A stretch of DNA of 64,000 nucleotides from Desulfovibrio porci (GCF_009696265.1 NZ_VUMH01000001.1:248001-312000), one strand, 5' to 3'; positions 9,325 to 17,158 are shown, numbered from the stretch's first letter. Notes: generated by a model from the letters alone, not told the origin. Numbers and translations: made by a program.

Positions 9325-9341
9325 TACAAATATCATGCCAA
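9325..9341 (-). promoter_or_regulatory. Candidate sigma54 promoter for the tctABC-ald-sucCD operon
   Basis: On the minus strand the bases read TTGGCATGATATTTGTA. This fits the -24 TTGGCAC element exactly in its GG, while the -12 element is TTGT instead of TTGC, with the proper ten bases between the key dinucleotides. It lies 94 bases downstream of the paired activator sites at 9435-9482, almost the same spacing as at the copy-2 locus. The imperfect -12 lowers confidence. Confidence 0.55.
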
Positions 9342-9393
9342 GGAGTCCTGCATTTTTATATGTCCCTAATAAATTGAAATTATATAATAAAAA

Positions 9394-9425
9394 GAGGCCA
9401 TCCACATTTACATGTGGATGGCCTC
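9394..9425 (-). terminator. Intrinsic terminator of sigma54 activator copy 1
   Basis: Perfect inverted repeat with 14-base arms (GAGGCCATCCACAT) and a four-base loop, followed on the minus strand by TTTTTATTAT. It ends the activator gene at 9488 and separates it from the tct promoter. The equivalent hairpin at 14163-14194 has different arm bases that still pair. Confidence 0.85.
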
Positions 9426-9434
9426 ATAAAAATC

Positions 9435-9482
9435 TGTCAATTTTTTTAGACAGATGCTGTCTTATGTCTCGTTAAGTTGACA
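9435..9482. promoter_or_regulatory. Paired TGTC-N10-GACA sites, probable sigma54 activator-binding sites (tct locus)
   Basis: Two copies of TGTC-N10-GACA at 9435-9452 and 9465-9482, exactly 30 bp apart (about three helical turns). The same pair with the same spacing occurs after the second activator gene. The distance to the candidate promoter (about 100-150 bp upstream) is typical for enhancer-like sites of sigma54 activators. Binding has not been shown. Confidence 0.75.
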
Positions 9483-9487
9483 TTTTC

Positions 9488-10906
9488 TTATTGATCGCGT
9501 TTTTTTTCACGAATTTTCAGCTGAACTGTCGCTTCATCAAAAGCTTTCGCCATGCGCAATTTTTTTATTTTCTCATACAGAGCGGCCCTGGAAATACCCA
9601 GCATGGCCGCCGCCTTAACCTTATTGCCGCCGGTTTCGCGTAAAACTTTTTCTATGGTCTGCCCTTCCACATTCATGGTAATCGCCTGTAAGGAACCAGC
9701 CGCCATATCTTTTCCCCACCCGGCCCGGCAGCACTCCGGCGGCAGATCATGCACGACGATCCGGCCCCCGCAACACAGGCTCAGGGCATGTCCCACAGCG
9801 TTGCGCAGTTCTCGGATATTGCCGGGCCAGGGATATTCCATCAGCACGTTCATGGCTTCTTCCGTACAGACCACTTCGCCCGCGCCCATATGGTCGAGAA
9901 AAAAGCGTACCAGCAGGGGGATGTCCTCCCGGCGCTCGCGCAGGGCGGGCAGGCGCAGTTTCATGGAGTTGATGCGGTAATACAGATCCTCACGAAAAGT
10001 TCCCGCCGTGATCATGGCCCGCAAGTCGCGGTTGGTGGCGGCCACCAGGCGGAAGTCCACATCCCTCGGTTGCGAGGAACCCAGGCGGAAAAGGCACTTT
10101 TCCTCAAGCACGCGCAGCAGCTTGGCTTGCGCCGACATGGGCAGATCGCCCACCTCGTCGAGGAAAAGCGTTCCCTGATGGGCCACCTCAATTTTGCCGA
10201 TGCTTCCCTCTTTGCGCGCGCCCGAAAAAGCGCCCGGCGCGTAGCCGAAGACCTCGGATTCAAAGAGCTCCTTGGGAATCGCCGCGCAGTTGATGCCCAC
10301 AAAGGGGCCCTCCGCGCGGGAACTGGCGGTATGGATGGCGCCCGCCGCCAGTTCCTTGCCCGTGCCCGTGGCCCCGAGAATGAGCACCGCCGCATCCGTG
10401 TGGGCGTAGCGCAGCAAAAGGGATTTGAACGCCCTGACGCTCTCGCTTTCCCCGACAATGGATTCAATGGTATACGGCGCGGACAGGGCGCTTTTGATCC
10501 GCCGCTGGCAGGAATTGACCTTTATGTCCAGGCAGCGCACATGCTCCAGAAGATCTTTAACCTGGGCCGCCGTGTCGAAGAGAGTCATGCTCAGAGCGCC
10601 GATCAGTTCGCCGTCCTCGTCAAAAAGAGGAACGCGGTTGACGATCAGCGTCGCGCCGCCGTTGGGGAAGCGCCGTATCTGACGCAACTCGGCCTTGCCT
10701 GAGCGCAGCACCGCCGGAATGCCGGAATCGGGAATAAGTTCCGTAATATGGCGACCGACGGCCTCGTCCGGACGCAGGTGGAGATAGTTGGCATAGGCGG
10801 CATTGATGAACTGTACAACGCCTTCCCTGTCGCAAATGAACGCGCCGGTGGGAAGGTCGCGCATCGCTGTGACGATGAGGGAGTTTCGCAGTTTTCTATT
10901 GTGCAT
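9488..10906 (-). CDS. Sigma54-dependent transcriptional activator, PAS-AAA-Fis type (copy 1)
   Basis: One-component activator that remodels sigma54 RNA polymerase. The start is set at ATG 10906 (GGCAGGAG upstream, and the length of 472 residues then equals copy 2); a longer frame to 11026 runs through the amidase terminator. Domains: PAS about residues 14-115 (probable ligand sensor), AAA+ about 148-370 with Walker A GATGTGKE (178-185), GAFSGA (225-230, the sigma54-contact loop, S in place of the usual T), Walker B FLDEVGDL, and a C-terminal Fis-like helix-turn-helix (NKVKAAAMLGISRAALYEK). No receiver domain is present. It lies directly upstream of the tct operon, its likely target. Confidence 0.92.
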   Translation of the reverse strand: MHNRKLRNSLIVTAMRDLPTGAFICDREGVVQFINAAYANYLHLRPDEAVGRHITELIPDSGIPAVLRSGKAELRQIRRFPNGGATLIVNRVPLFDEDGELIGALSMTLFDTAAQVKDLLEHVRCLDIKVNSCQRRIKSALSAPYTIESIVGESESVRAFKSLLLRYAHTDAAVLILGATGTGKELAAGAIHTASSRAEGPFVGINCAAIPKELFESEVFGYAPGAFSGARKEGSIGKIEVAHQGTLFLDEVGDLPMSAQAKLLRVLEEKCLFRLGSSQPRDVDFRLVAATNRDLRAMITAGTFREDLYYRINSMKLRLPALRERREDIPLLVRFFLDHMGAGEVVCTEEAMNVLMEYPWPGNIRELRNAVGHALSLCCGGRIVVHDLPPECCRAGWGKDMAAGSLQAITMNVEGQTIEKVLRETGGNKVKAAAMLGISRAALYEKIKKLRMAKAFDEATVQLKIREKKRDQ

Positions 10907-10921
10907 TGGCTCCTGCCTCGC

Positions 10922-10951
10922 AAAAAACCGGCCATGTTCGCGGCCGGTTTT
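10922..10951 (-). terminator. Intrinsic terminator after the amidase gene
   Basis: Inverted repeat with ten-base arms (AAAACCGGCC) and an eight-base loop; the minus-strand transcript continues with six U. It sits between the amidase stop (11023) and the activator start (10906), so copy 1 of the activator probably has its own promoter or depends on read-through. Confidence 0.8.
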
Positions 10952-11022
10952 CCATATCAGAACGTTACGGCATGAGGCATCCGGACGCGGCTTTCCGCGC
11001 CTTGCAGGCCGCTTCCCTTTGC

Positions 11023-12381
11023 TCACAGAGGCATGGGAAAGGGCTCATAGGCCGTTTCATAGGCCATGCCCGCACGCAGCAGCCGGCTGTCCGCCCCGCG
11101 CGGACCGACGAGTTGCAGACCGAAAGGCATACCGTTGGCCTGAACGCCCGGCAACGCCAGAGACGGGCCTTCCGTTATGCTGAAGAGATTGACGAGATTC
11201 CGGGCCAGGGCAAATTCCTCCGCCTGCGCACTGAGGCGCGGCGCGGTGAATCGGGCCACGGGCAGAAGAAGCGCGTCTATCCCTTCACGGGCAAACAGGG
11301 CCTCCACAGCTTCCGTGAATTCCTGTTTGCGCCGCAAGGCCTGCGCATAGGCTTCGTCCGTGACGCTTTTCCCCTTGCGGTAGTCGGCCAGAACCCCGGC
11401 ATGAACGACGTTTTCCGCATCCGGATGCGCCTCCATGTCCCGCCGGACATCCCTGGCGAATTCATAGCTGCGCAACAGATCCACCGTGGCCGCCGCCTCC
11501 GGATCTTCCAGCAGGGGAAAGCTGATCCGGGCGCAAACCCCGAGACCGCTCCACCGCTCCATGCTTCGGGAGTAGACAAAACGCGTGGCCGGTGAAACAT
11601 CTTCCATGATCTCAGACAATATGCCGATGCGCGGTCCGTTTCCGGACGTGTCCCCAGCACGGGGAGCGTTCCGCGCCTCGGTCGCGATCTCCATGAGCAG
11701 CGCCACGTCACGGACGCTTCTGGCCAGCGCGCCGACCGTATCCAGACTGGAAGCGCGCGGGTATACGCCGTCCAGCGACACAGAACCGTATGTGGGGCGC
11801 AGACCGCACAAGCCGCACCAGGCGGCGGGCAGACGCACCGACCCGCCGGTGTCCGTGCCGATCCCTCCCCAAGCGAAACCCGCCGCCACGGCCACAGCCG
11901 CGCCGCTGGACGAGCCGCCGGGCGAAAAACGTTCCTCCGGACACCAAGGGTTGATGGACGGCCCCCAGTGCGAGGTTCTGCCGCTGACATGGGCCGCGAA
12001 TTCGTCCATATTGGCTTTGGCCAGGATGATGGCCCCTTCCTCCCGCAGCTTCGCAATAACCCGCGCGTCGCGTTCACACGGGGAAGATTGGGCGAAAAGC
12101 GCGCTGGCCACAGTGGTCGGCAGACCTTTGACGTTGATGTTGTCCTTGACGATCAGGGGAATGCCGTGCAGGCGGCCCCGGAAACGCCCCTGCTTCGCCT
12201 CAGCGTCACATTGCGCGGCCTGCTCCGAAGCATCCTGCGCGAGGCAAAGCGTTGCGTTCAGGACTTCATTATACTGCTGATGCTTTTCCAGGCAGTGACG
12301 TACAAGCTCTCCTGAACTCAGCTCGCCGTTTTTCATGGCCGTTACGGCTTCGGAAATGCCGCGGTACCGCTGCGCCGCCAT
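11023..12381 (-). CDS. Amidase-signature family hydrolase (GatA/AmiE-like)
   Basis: Hydrolyses an amide bond with the Ser-cisSer-Lys triad. The start at 12381 has CTAGGAGAG upstream; 14 residues of upstream frame would overlap the carrier gene. The 452-residue protein shows the lysine (K79 in VKDNINVKG), the glycine/serine signature FSPGGSSSGAAVAVAAGF (cis-Ser among S157-S159) and the nucleophile S181 in GTDTGGSVRLPAAW. It has no signal peptide, so it is cytoplasmic. It follows the MFS carrier by ten bases, so import and hydrolysis of the same compound is the simple reading. No gatB or gatC is near, which argues against tRNA amidation. The substrate is unknown. Confidence 0.88.
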   Translation of the reverse strand: MAAQRYRGISEAVTAMKNGELSSGELVRHCLEKHQQYNEVLNATLCLAQDASEQAAQCDAEAKQGRFRGRLHGIPLIVKDNINVKGLPTTVASALFAQSSPCERDARVIAKLREEGAIILAKANMDEFAAHVSGRTSHWGPSINPWCPEERFSPGGSSSGAAVAVAAGFAWGGIGTDTGGSVRLPAAWCGLCGLRPTYGSVSLDGVYPRASSLDTVGALARSVRDVALLMEIATEARNAPRAGDTSGNGPRIGILSEIMEDVSPATRFVYSRSMERWSGLGVCARISFPLLEDPEAAATVDLLRSYEFARDVRRDMEAHPDAENVVHAGVLADYRKGKSVTDEAYAQALRRKQEFTEAVEALFAREGIDALLLPVARFTAPRLSAQAEEFALARNLVNLFSITEGPSLALPGVQANGMPFGLQLVGPRGADSRLLRAGMAYETAYEPFPMPL

Positions 12382-12391
12382 ATCCGCTCTC

Positions 12392-13804
12392 CTAGTTTTC
12401 CCCGGTTGACGCCGTATCCTCAACGCTACGCCCGGCGGTTTCCTGTCCCCAGAGCCACAGGGCTATGATGGCTATGCCGAAGGCCACGGCCATGAAAATA
12501 AACACAGCCTTGACTCCGCCCATGGCCAGGAAGAATGCCAGGTAATAGGTGGCCAGAACGCCGCCGACAATGCGGGAAACGGCTTCGCCGAAGCCGGTGC
12601 CCACGCCGCGCAGTTCGGTGGGATATTGCTCAGCCACATAAACCTTGCAGATAGGCATGATGCCCGTGCCGAAAAAAGCCACCAGCGCGCCGATACACAA
12701 CAGGGCGGTGATGGATTCCGTGCTCGTCAGCAGGAACAGGCTGATGATGGTGATGATGACATAAAGACTCCAGACGAGCTTGCGGCCATACTTGTCGGCC
12801 AGGGGCCCCATGACCACGGACCCCACACCGCCGAGCACGGTCATGGCCCCGGCCAGAATCACGGAGTTGGAAAGCTCAAAACCATACGTGGTGAGAATGG
12901 TGGGCACATAGACCATGACCACATACCAGGTGATCAATCCGGCCGAAAACATGCTCCAGGAAACCAGCGAGCGGCTCAGGTAGGGCGGTTGGAACAACAT
13001 GCGCCAGTTAGCGGCCCTGCCCACGCTTCTGTCCGTCTCGGTCCGCTGCAAATTGCGCAGAACCTGGGGGTCCACAAAATTGTCGTCGTGTTCAACGCCC
13101 GCGCTCTTTTCCAGGCGCTCCACCAGACGCCTGACTTCTTCATGCCGCCCCCGCTTCATGAGCCAGCGGGGCGACTCAGGCAGATACTTGTGGAAAAACC
13201 AAATGGTGATGATGGGGATGCCGCCCACGATGAAGGGCACACGCCAGGCTGTTTCCAAAGGGAAATTTCTGATGGCCCATGAACCGCACAGTGTCGGCAA
13301 TACATAGGCCGCCGTGAGAACGGCGTTACAAATGCAGACCAGAATTCCTCTGTGCCTGGCGGGCGCTATTTCCGAGATCATGAGATAAGGCAAGGGAAAT
13401 ACCGCGCCCGCTCCCAGCCCGGCAATGAAACGCATGCTCACGATCCACCACAGATCGGCTATGGCGCTGCCCACCAAGGTAAAGAAAGTAAAGATGAAAA
13501 CGCCCCACAGCAGTATTTTTTTACGGCCGAAGCGGTCCGTCAGAAAACCCGCGCAGGCCGTACCAATAACCACGCCGGCTGTGGAACAGGACCCCAGAAT
13601 GCCGATGGTGCCGGCATCCATGTGCCAGAGGTTCTTCAAAACCAGGACAACCTGGCCGATCATGCCGATATCAAACGCCTCCATCACCCAGCACCAGGAC
13701 AAAAGCCCCACAAGCAGCATGACGGATTTGTTCATGGGCATCCGGTCCAGTCGTGAAATAAGATTCGCTTCTTTATGGATAGTATCCTGCTGTACCTGTG
13801 TCAT
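12392..13804 (-). CDS. MFS transporter, sugar-porter/organic-acid symporter type
   Basis: Twelve-segment major-facilitator carrier of the inner membrane (470 residues). The motif between helices 2 and 3 reads FLTDRFGRKK and its second-half copy reads PLADKYGRKL. PESPRWLMKRGR at the central loop is typical of the sugar-porter/aromatic-acid branches of MFS. The start ATG has GCGGGAGGAG upstream. It is the first gene after a strong sigma54 promoter candidate at 14100-14116, reached through an AT-rich leader of about 285 bases. It is probably co-transcribed with the amidase. Substrate is not readable; a small amide or organic acid fits the context. Confidence 0.88.
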   Translation of the reverse strand: MTQVQQDTIHKEANLISRLDRMPMNKSVMLLVGLLSWCWVMEAFDIGMIGQVVLVLKNLWHMDAGTIGILGSCSTAGVVIGTACAGFLTDRFGRKKILLWGVFIFTFFTLVGSAIADLWWIVSMRFIAGLGAGAVFPLPYLMISEIAPARHRGILVCICNAVLTAAYVLPTLCGSWAIRNFPLETAWRVPFIVGGIPIITIWFFHKYLPESPRWLMKRGRHEEVRRLVERLEKSAGVEHDDNFVDPQVLRNLQRTETDRSVGRAANWRMLFQPPYLSRSLVSWSMFSAGLITWYVVMVYVPTILTTYGFELSNSVILAGAMTVLGGVGSVVMGPLADKYGRKLVWSLYVIITIISLFLLTSTESITALLCIGALVAFFGTGIMPICKVYVAEQYPTELRGVGTGFGEAVSRIVGGVLATYYLAFFLAMGGVKAVFIFMAVAFGIAIIALWLWGQETAGRSVEDTASTGEN

Positions 13805-14099
13805 AGTCGCTCCTCCCGCTAAAAAATTTTTTAGTGACAGAACAAAAAAATGACACCCTGCTTTTTGTATAACGGCATATGTAATCTTATTTATACTAAC
13901 AGCATTATAAATATAGGCTGTAAAATTACATTTATCAAAAATATGAATTGTTACATCTTCATATTAAAGTTTTTTCTAAACAAAAAATATTTTTCTATAT
14001 TTATAGGATTGAATATTAAACTCACTATTATAGCTATAGTGCATACTGCTACAGGGCATACTGCCATACACCATCTTCAAATTACTTTGTTCTATTTAT
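13805..14099 (-). other. AT-rich leader upstream of the MFS gene, no gene seen
   Basis: About 295 bases with strikingly low G+C against its surroundings. No credible coding frame. Close to the proposed transcription start it holds a direct repeat GCATACTGC at 14041-14049 and 14056-14064. It would be transcribed as a long 5' leader if the promoter at 14100-14116 is used, or may supply bendable DNA. Confidence 0.5.
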
Positions 14100-14116
14100 A
14101 GCAAAGTCTGCACCAA
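14100..14116 (-). promoter_or_regulatory. Strong sigma54 promoter candidate for the MFS-amidase operon
   Basis: Minus strand reads TTGGTGCAGACTTTGCT: an intact -24 GG and -12 GC with ten bases between, and TTTGCT matching the -12 element fully. It lies 87 bases downstream of the activator-site pair at 14204-14251 and right beyond the terminator of activator copy 2. Confidence 0.78.
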
Positions 14117-14162
14117 CTGCGGCGCGGCCAGACAACATGCATGTAATATGTTATAATAAAAA

Positions 14163-14194
14163 GAGAACCTCCACATTTGCCTGTGGAGGTTCTC
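14163..14194 (-). terminator. Intrinsic terminator of sigma54 activator copy 2
   Basis: Perfect inverted repeat, 13-base arms (GAGAACCTCCACA) and six-base loop, followed on the minus strand by TTTTTATTAT. Same place and same trailing U-tract as the terminator at 9394-9425, but the stem sequence differs with compensating changes in both arms. Confidence 0.85.
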
Positions 14195-14203
14195 ACAAAA
14201 ATA

Positions 14204-14251
14204 TGTCAATATTTCTGGACAGTTGTTGTTTTATGTCTCGTTATCTTGACA
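14204..14251. promoter_or_regulatory. Paired TGTC-N10-GACA sites, probable sigma54 activator-binding sites (MFS locus)
   Basis: TGTC-N10-GACA at 14204-14221 and 14234-14251, starts 30 bp apart, matching the pair at the tct locus. The ten spacer bases are only partly conserved (TCGTTA at the start of the gene-proximal site in both), which points to selection on the half-sites. Confidence 0.75.
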
Positions 14252-14256
14252 TTTTC

Positions 14257-15675
14257 TTAGCGTTCGCGCTTTTTATCACGAACCTTCAGCTTGAGCGTCT
14301 CTTCGTCAAAAGCCCCCGCCATGCGCAATTTTTTTATTTTCTCATACAGAGCGGCCCTGGAAATACCCAGCATGGCCGCCGCCTTAACCTTATTGCCGCC
14401 GGTTTCGCGTAAAACTTTTTCTATGGCCTGTCCCTCCGCATTCATGGTAATCATTTGCAAGGAACCAGCCGCCATATCTTTTCCCCATCCGGCCCGGCAG
14501 CATTCCGGCGGCAGATCATGCACGCCGATCCGGCCCCCGCAGCACAGGCTCAGGGCATGTCCCACAGCGTTGCGCAGTTCTCGGATATTGCCGGGCCAGG
14601 GATATTCCATCAGCACGTTCATGGCTTCTTCCGTGCAGACGGTTTCGCCCGCGCCCATGCGATCAAGGAAAAAACGCACCAGCAGGGGGATGTCCTCCCG
14701 GCGTTCGCGCAGGGCGGGCAGGCGCAGTTTCATGGAATTGATGCGGTAATACAGATCCTCGCGAAAGGTTCCCGCCGCGATCATGGCCCGCAAATCGCGG
14801 TTGGTGGCCGCCACCAGGCGGAAGTCCACATCCCTCGGTTGCGAGGAGCCCAAGCGGAAAAGGCGCTTTTCCTCAAGCACGCGCAGCAGCTTGGCTTGCG
14901 CCGACATGGGCAGATCGCCCACCTCGTCGAGGAAAAGCGTTCCCTGGTGGGCCACCTCAATTTTGCCGATGCTTCCCTCTTTGCGCGCGCCCGAAAAAGC
15001 GCCCGGCGCGTAGCCGAAGACCTCGGATTCAAAGAGTTCTTTGGGGATCGCCGCGCAGTTGATGCTTACAAACGGGCCTTCGGAACGTAAGCTGGCGGCA
15101 TGAATGGCGCCAGCCGCCAGTTCCTTGCCCGTGCCCGTGGCCCCGAGGATAAGCACGGAAGCATCCGTGCGGGCGTAGCGCAGCAATAGGGATTTGAACT
15201 CGGTAATGCTCTTGCCGGTTCCGACAATGGAATCAATGGTATAGTGCGCCGATAGGGCGCTTTTGATCCGACGCTGGCAGGAGTTGAACTTGTTATCAAG
15301 ACACTGCACATGCTCCAGAAGATCTCTGACCTGATCCGCCGTATCAAACAAGGTCATGCTCAGGGCGCCGATCAGTTCGCCGTCATCATTAAAAAGGGGA
15401 ACGCGGTTGACGATCAGCGTCGCGCCGCCGTTGGGAAAGCGCCGTATCCGGCGCAGCTCGGCCTTGCCTGAGCGCAGCACCGCAGGAATGCCGGAATCGG
15501 GAATAAGTTCGGTAATATGACGGCCGACGGCCTCGTCCGGGCGCAGATGAAGATAGTTGGCATAGGCGGCATTGATGAACTGCACAATGCCTTCCCTGTC
15601 GCAAATGAACGCGCCGGTGGGAAGGTTGCGCATGGCCGCCGCGATGAGAGTGTCCCGTAATTCCCGACTATGCAT
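14257..15675 (-). CDS. Sigma54-dependent transcriptional activator, PAS-AAA-Fis type (copy 2)
   Basis: Paralogue of the activator at 9488-10906, also 472 residues and nearly identical over the AAA+ core and DNA-binding helices. Most differences fall in the first 15 residues, the linker at about 120-165 (HVQCLDNKFNSCQ, TGKSITEF) and the extreme C-terminus (DEETLKLKVRDKKRER). Same domain order: PAS, Walker A GATGTGKE, GAFSGA, Fis-type HTH. The recognition helix is unchanged, so both copies should bind the same sites. No Shine-Dalgarno is visible; instead a palindrome overlaps the start codon. It lies just upstream of the MFS-amidase operon, the likely target. Confidence 0.92.
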   Translation of the reverse strand: MHSRELRDTLIAAAMRNLPTGAFICDREGIVQFINAAYANYLHLRPDEAVGRHITELIPDSGIPAVLRSGKAELRRIRRFPNGGATLIVNRVPLFNDDGELIGALSMTLFDTADQVRDLLEHVQCLDNKFNSCQRRIKSALSAHYTIDSIVGTGKSITEFKSLLLRYARTDASVLILGATGTGKELAAGAIHAASLRSEGPFVSINCAAIPKELFESEVFGYAPGAFSGARKEGSIGKIEVAHQGTLFLDEVGDLPMSAQAKLLRVLEEKRLFRLGSSQPRDVDFRLVAATNRDLRAMIAAGTFREDLYYRINSMKLRLPALRERREDIPLLVRFFLDRMGAGETVCTEEAMNVLMEYPWPGNIRELRNAVGHALSLCCGGRIGVHDLPPECCRAGWGKDMAAGSLQMITMNAEGQAIEKVLRETGGNKVKAAAMLGISRAALYEKIKKLRMAGAFDEETLKLKVRDKKRER

Positions 15676-15690
15676 AGCATACGCTATGCA
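15671..15690. promoter_or_regulatory. Palindrome overlapping the start codon of activator copy 2
   Basis: TGCATAGC-N4-GCTATGCA, perfect eight-base arms. The ATG of the activator (15673-15675) lies in one arm. It could be an operator for autorepression or a hairpin that limits translation. Copy 1 has an ordinary Shine-Dalgarno here and no such palindrome. Confidence 0.45.
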
Positions 15691-15692
15691 AA

Positions 15693-15718
15693 TATCCGGC
15701 CACTTTCGTGGCCGGATA
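15693..15718 (-). terminator. Hairpin after the Sel1-repeat gene
   Basis: TATCCGGCCAC with its exact complement, 11-base arms and a TTTC/GAAA tetraloop, 15 bases after the stop at 15733. The U-tract is weak (ATATTTG), so it is a probable but not ideal terminator. Confidence 0.6.
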
Positions 15719-15732
15719 CAAGCATAAAAACG

Positions 15733-16416
15733 CTACGGCATGCTGTACTCGCGTACCCGGTTGAACACATTGCCGTCCCTGGCGAGACCCTGCGCGGCGG
15801 CCTTGTTATACCAGATCGCGGCTTCAGCCGGATTTTCCTGAACGCCGATGCCGTATTCATAGCAGGCGCCCACAAAACGCTCGGCCTGGGCGTAACCCTG
15901 ATCCGCCGCCAGTTTGGCCCAGCGGAAGCTCTCTTTCTGGTCCTTGGCGGTCTGGTACAGGCCCTGACTGTAATACAGGGCCAGATTGAACTGGGCCTCG
16001 GCATATCCGGAATTGGCGGCGCGGGTCATCAGGGTCACCACGGCTCTGGGATCCTTGGGCACCCCGGCGCCCACTTCATAACAATAGGCCAGCAGCACCT
16101 GGGCCTCGCTGTCGTTCTGCTCGGCGGCCAACTGATACCACTGGGCGGCCACGGCCAGATCCTGCGGCACGCCCAGGCCGTTCTCATAGCAGCGCCCCAG
16201 CAGCACCTGGGCACGGGGGTTGCCGTCCCCGGCCAGAGGCTGGACCAGCCGCAGGGTCTTTTTGTATTCGCCGATATTGTAGGCCGTCCAGGCCTCCTGC
16301 AGGATTTTGCCCGTCGCGGCCGAAGGAACGGCGGCAGCCGCCTGAACCATGGACGCCGCGCCGCAGCTGAAACCTATGACAACGGCCAGCACGGCCGCCA
16401 GACAATACTTTTTCAT
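15733..16416 (-). CDS. Secreted Sel1-repeat (TPR-like) protein
   Basis: The start is set at ATG 16416, which has GAAGGAG upstream and opens a signal peptide (MKKYCLAAVLAVVIGFSCGA). A longer frame to 16764 lacks these. After export the 227-residue protein consists of four to five Sel1 repeats of about 36 residues (LGRCYENGLGVPQDLAVAAQ, LAYCYEVGAGVPKDPRAVVT, LALYYSQGLYQTAKDQKESF, VGACYEYGIGVQENPAEAAI). Sel1 repeats fold as alpha-alpha hairpins and usually bind other proteins. It is probably periplasmic. A single cysteine in the hydrophobic core of the signal is not a clear lipobox. Its partner is unknown. Confidence 0.85.
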   Translation of the reverse strand: MKKYCLAAVLAVVIGFSCGAASMVQAAAAVPSAATGKILQEAWTAYNIGEYKKTLRLVQPLAGDGNPRAQVLLGRCYENGLGVPQDLAVAAQWYQLAAEQNDSEAQVLLAYCYEVGAGVPKDPRAVVTLMTRAANSGYAEAQFNLALYYSQGLYQTAKDQKESFRWAKLAADQGYAQAERFVGACYEYGIGVQENPAEAAIWYNKAAAQGLARDGNVFNRVREYSMP

Positions 16417-16606
16417 GATTTTCTCCTTCACGCTTCCAGCCCTGTCGGGCCGGTTTTCATGGGGCGCAAGGATATCGCCTAGTTTGCCCAAAGGCAAGGA
16501 CACTTGACGCTGGCCCCGGCACAAGGCACAACCGGGACATGAACAATGTTTTTTCATTTTCCGGCGGCCCGGCGCAATGCCGCCCGCACCGTCCAGGAGG
16601 AACGGC

Positions 16607-17116
16607 ATGACCCCTTCCCCCAACCATCCGGATGATCCGCGCGGCGACGGCAACCTGCCGGAACGGATTTCCGGCCACTCCGCGAACCAGGACCAGCGCA
16701 GGGTGCTGGACGCCGAGGTCCTGGAGCCAGGCCAGGAACATAGCCGCAACGACCATGATGCCATGTTCGGCGGTCAGGGTCAGGAACAGGGGCGCGGCTT
16801 CAGCGGCGCGCAATTCGGAGGCTTCGGCTCCGGCGGCCTGCATTTCGGTCGGATCTGGACCAGCGGACGCGCGGACCAGAACGCCTGCCTTGCTCCCTGC
16901 ATCAGCTTCGCGCTCTTTATGGTCTGTCTGGCCCAATTCGGCCTGCTGGCGGGCATCGGCTTTGTGTTTTTTCATATTGTGGGCAGCGTGGCGGGCGGTC
17001 TGCGCGACATGCGCCAGCTGATGCAGGGCCGCCAACCTAACCCCTGGCCCTGGCGCATGGGCAACTGGCTGGTCAGTTTTCTGCTGACCGCCTGGCTCGC
17101 GGGCGGTTTCGACTGA
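16607..17116 (+). CDS. Small membrane protein of unknown function
   Basis: I do not recognise this 169-residue protein. The start at 16607 has AGGAGG seven bases upstream. Residues 1-85 are hydrophilic, rich in Gly, Gln and His (MFGGQGQEQGRGF, FGGFGSGGLHFGR) and look disordered. Residues about 95-133 are hydrophobic (FALFMVCLAQFGLLAGIG and FVFFHIVGSVAGG), probably two membrane helices, and a third lies at about 153-167. There is no signal-peptidase site. It is divergent from the Sel1 gene and precedes the GIY-YIG gene by 42 bases. Codon use matches its neighbours. Confidence 0.65.
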   Translation: MTPSPNHPDDPRGDGNLPERISGHSANQDQRRVLDAEVLEPGQEHSRNDHDAMFGGQGQEQGRGFSGAQFGGFGSGGLHFGRIWTSGRADQNACLAPCISFALFMVCLAQFGLLAGIGFVFFHIVGSVAGGLRDMRQLMQGRQPNPWPWRMGNWLVSFLLTAWLAGGFD

Positions 17117-17158
17117 TGCCCCGGCAAGCGGCAACCGTCACTCCCCCGCAGGCATGAC

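Noticed and set aside
9488..15675. Composite transposon flanked by the two activator copies
   Set aside because: The copies are in direct orientation, are regulators rather than transposases, and I see no terminal inverted repeats or target duplications. Tandem duplication is simpler.
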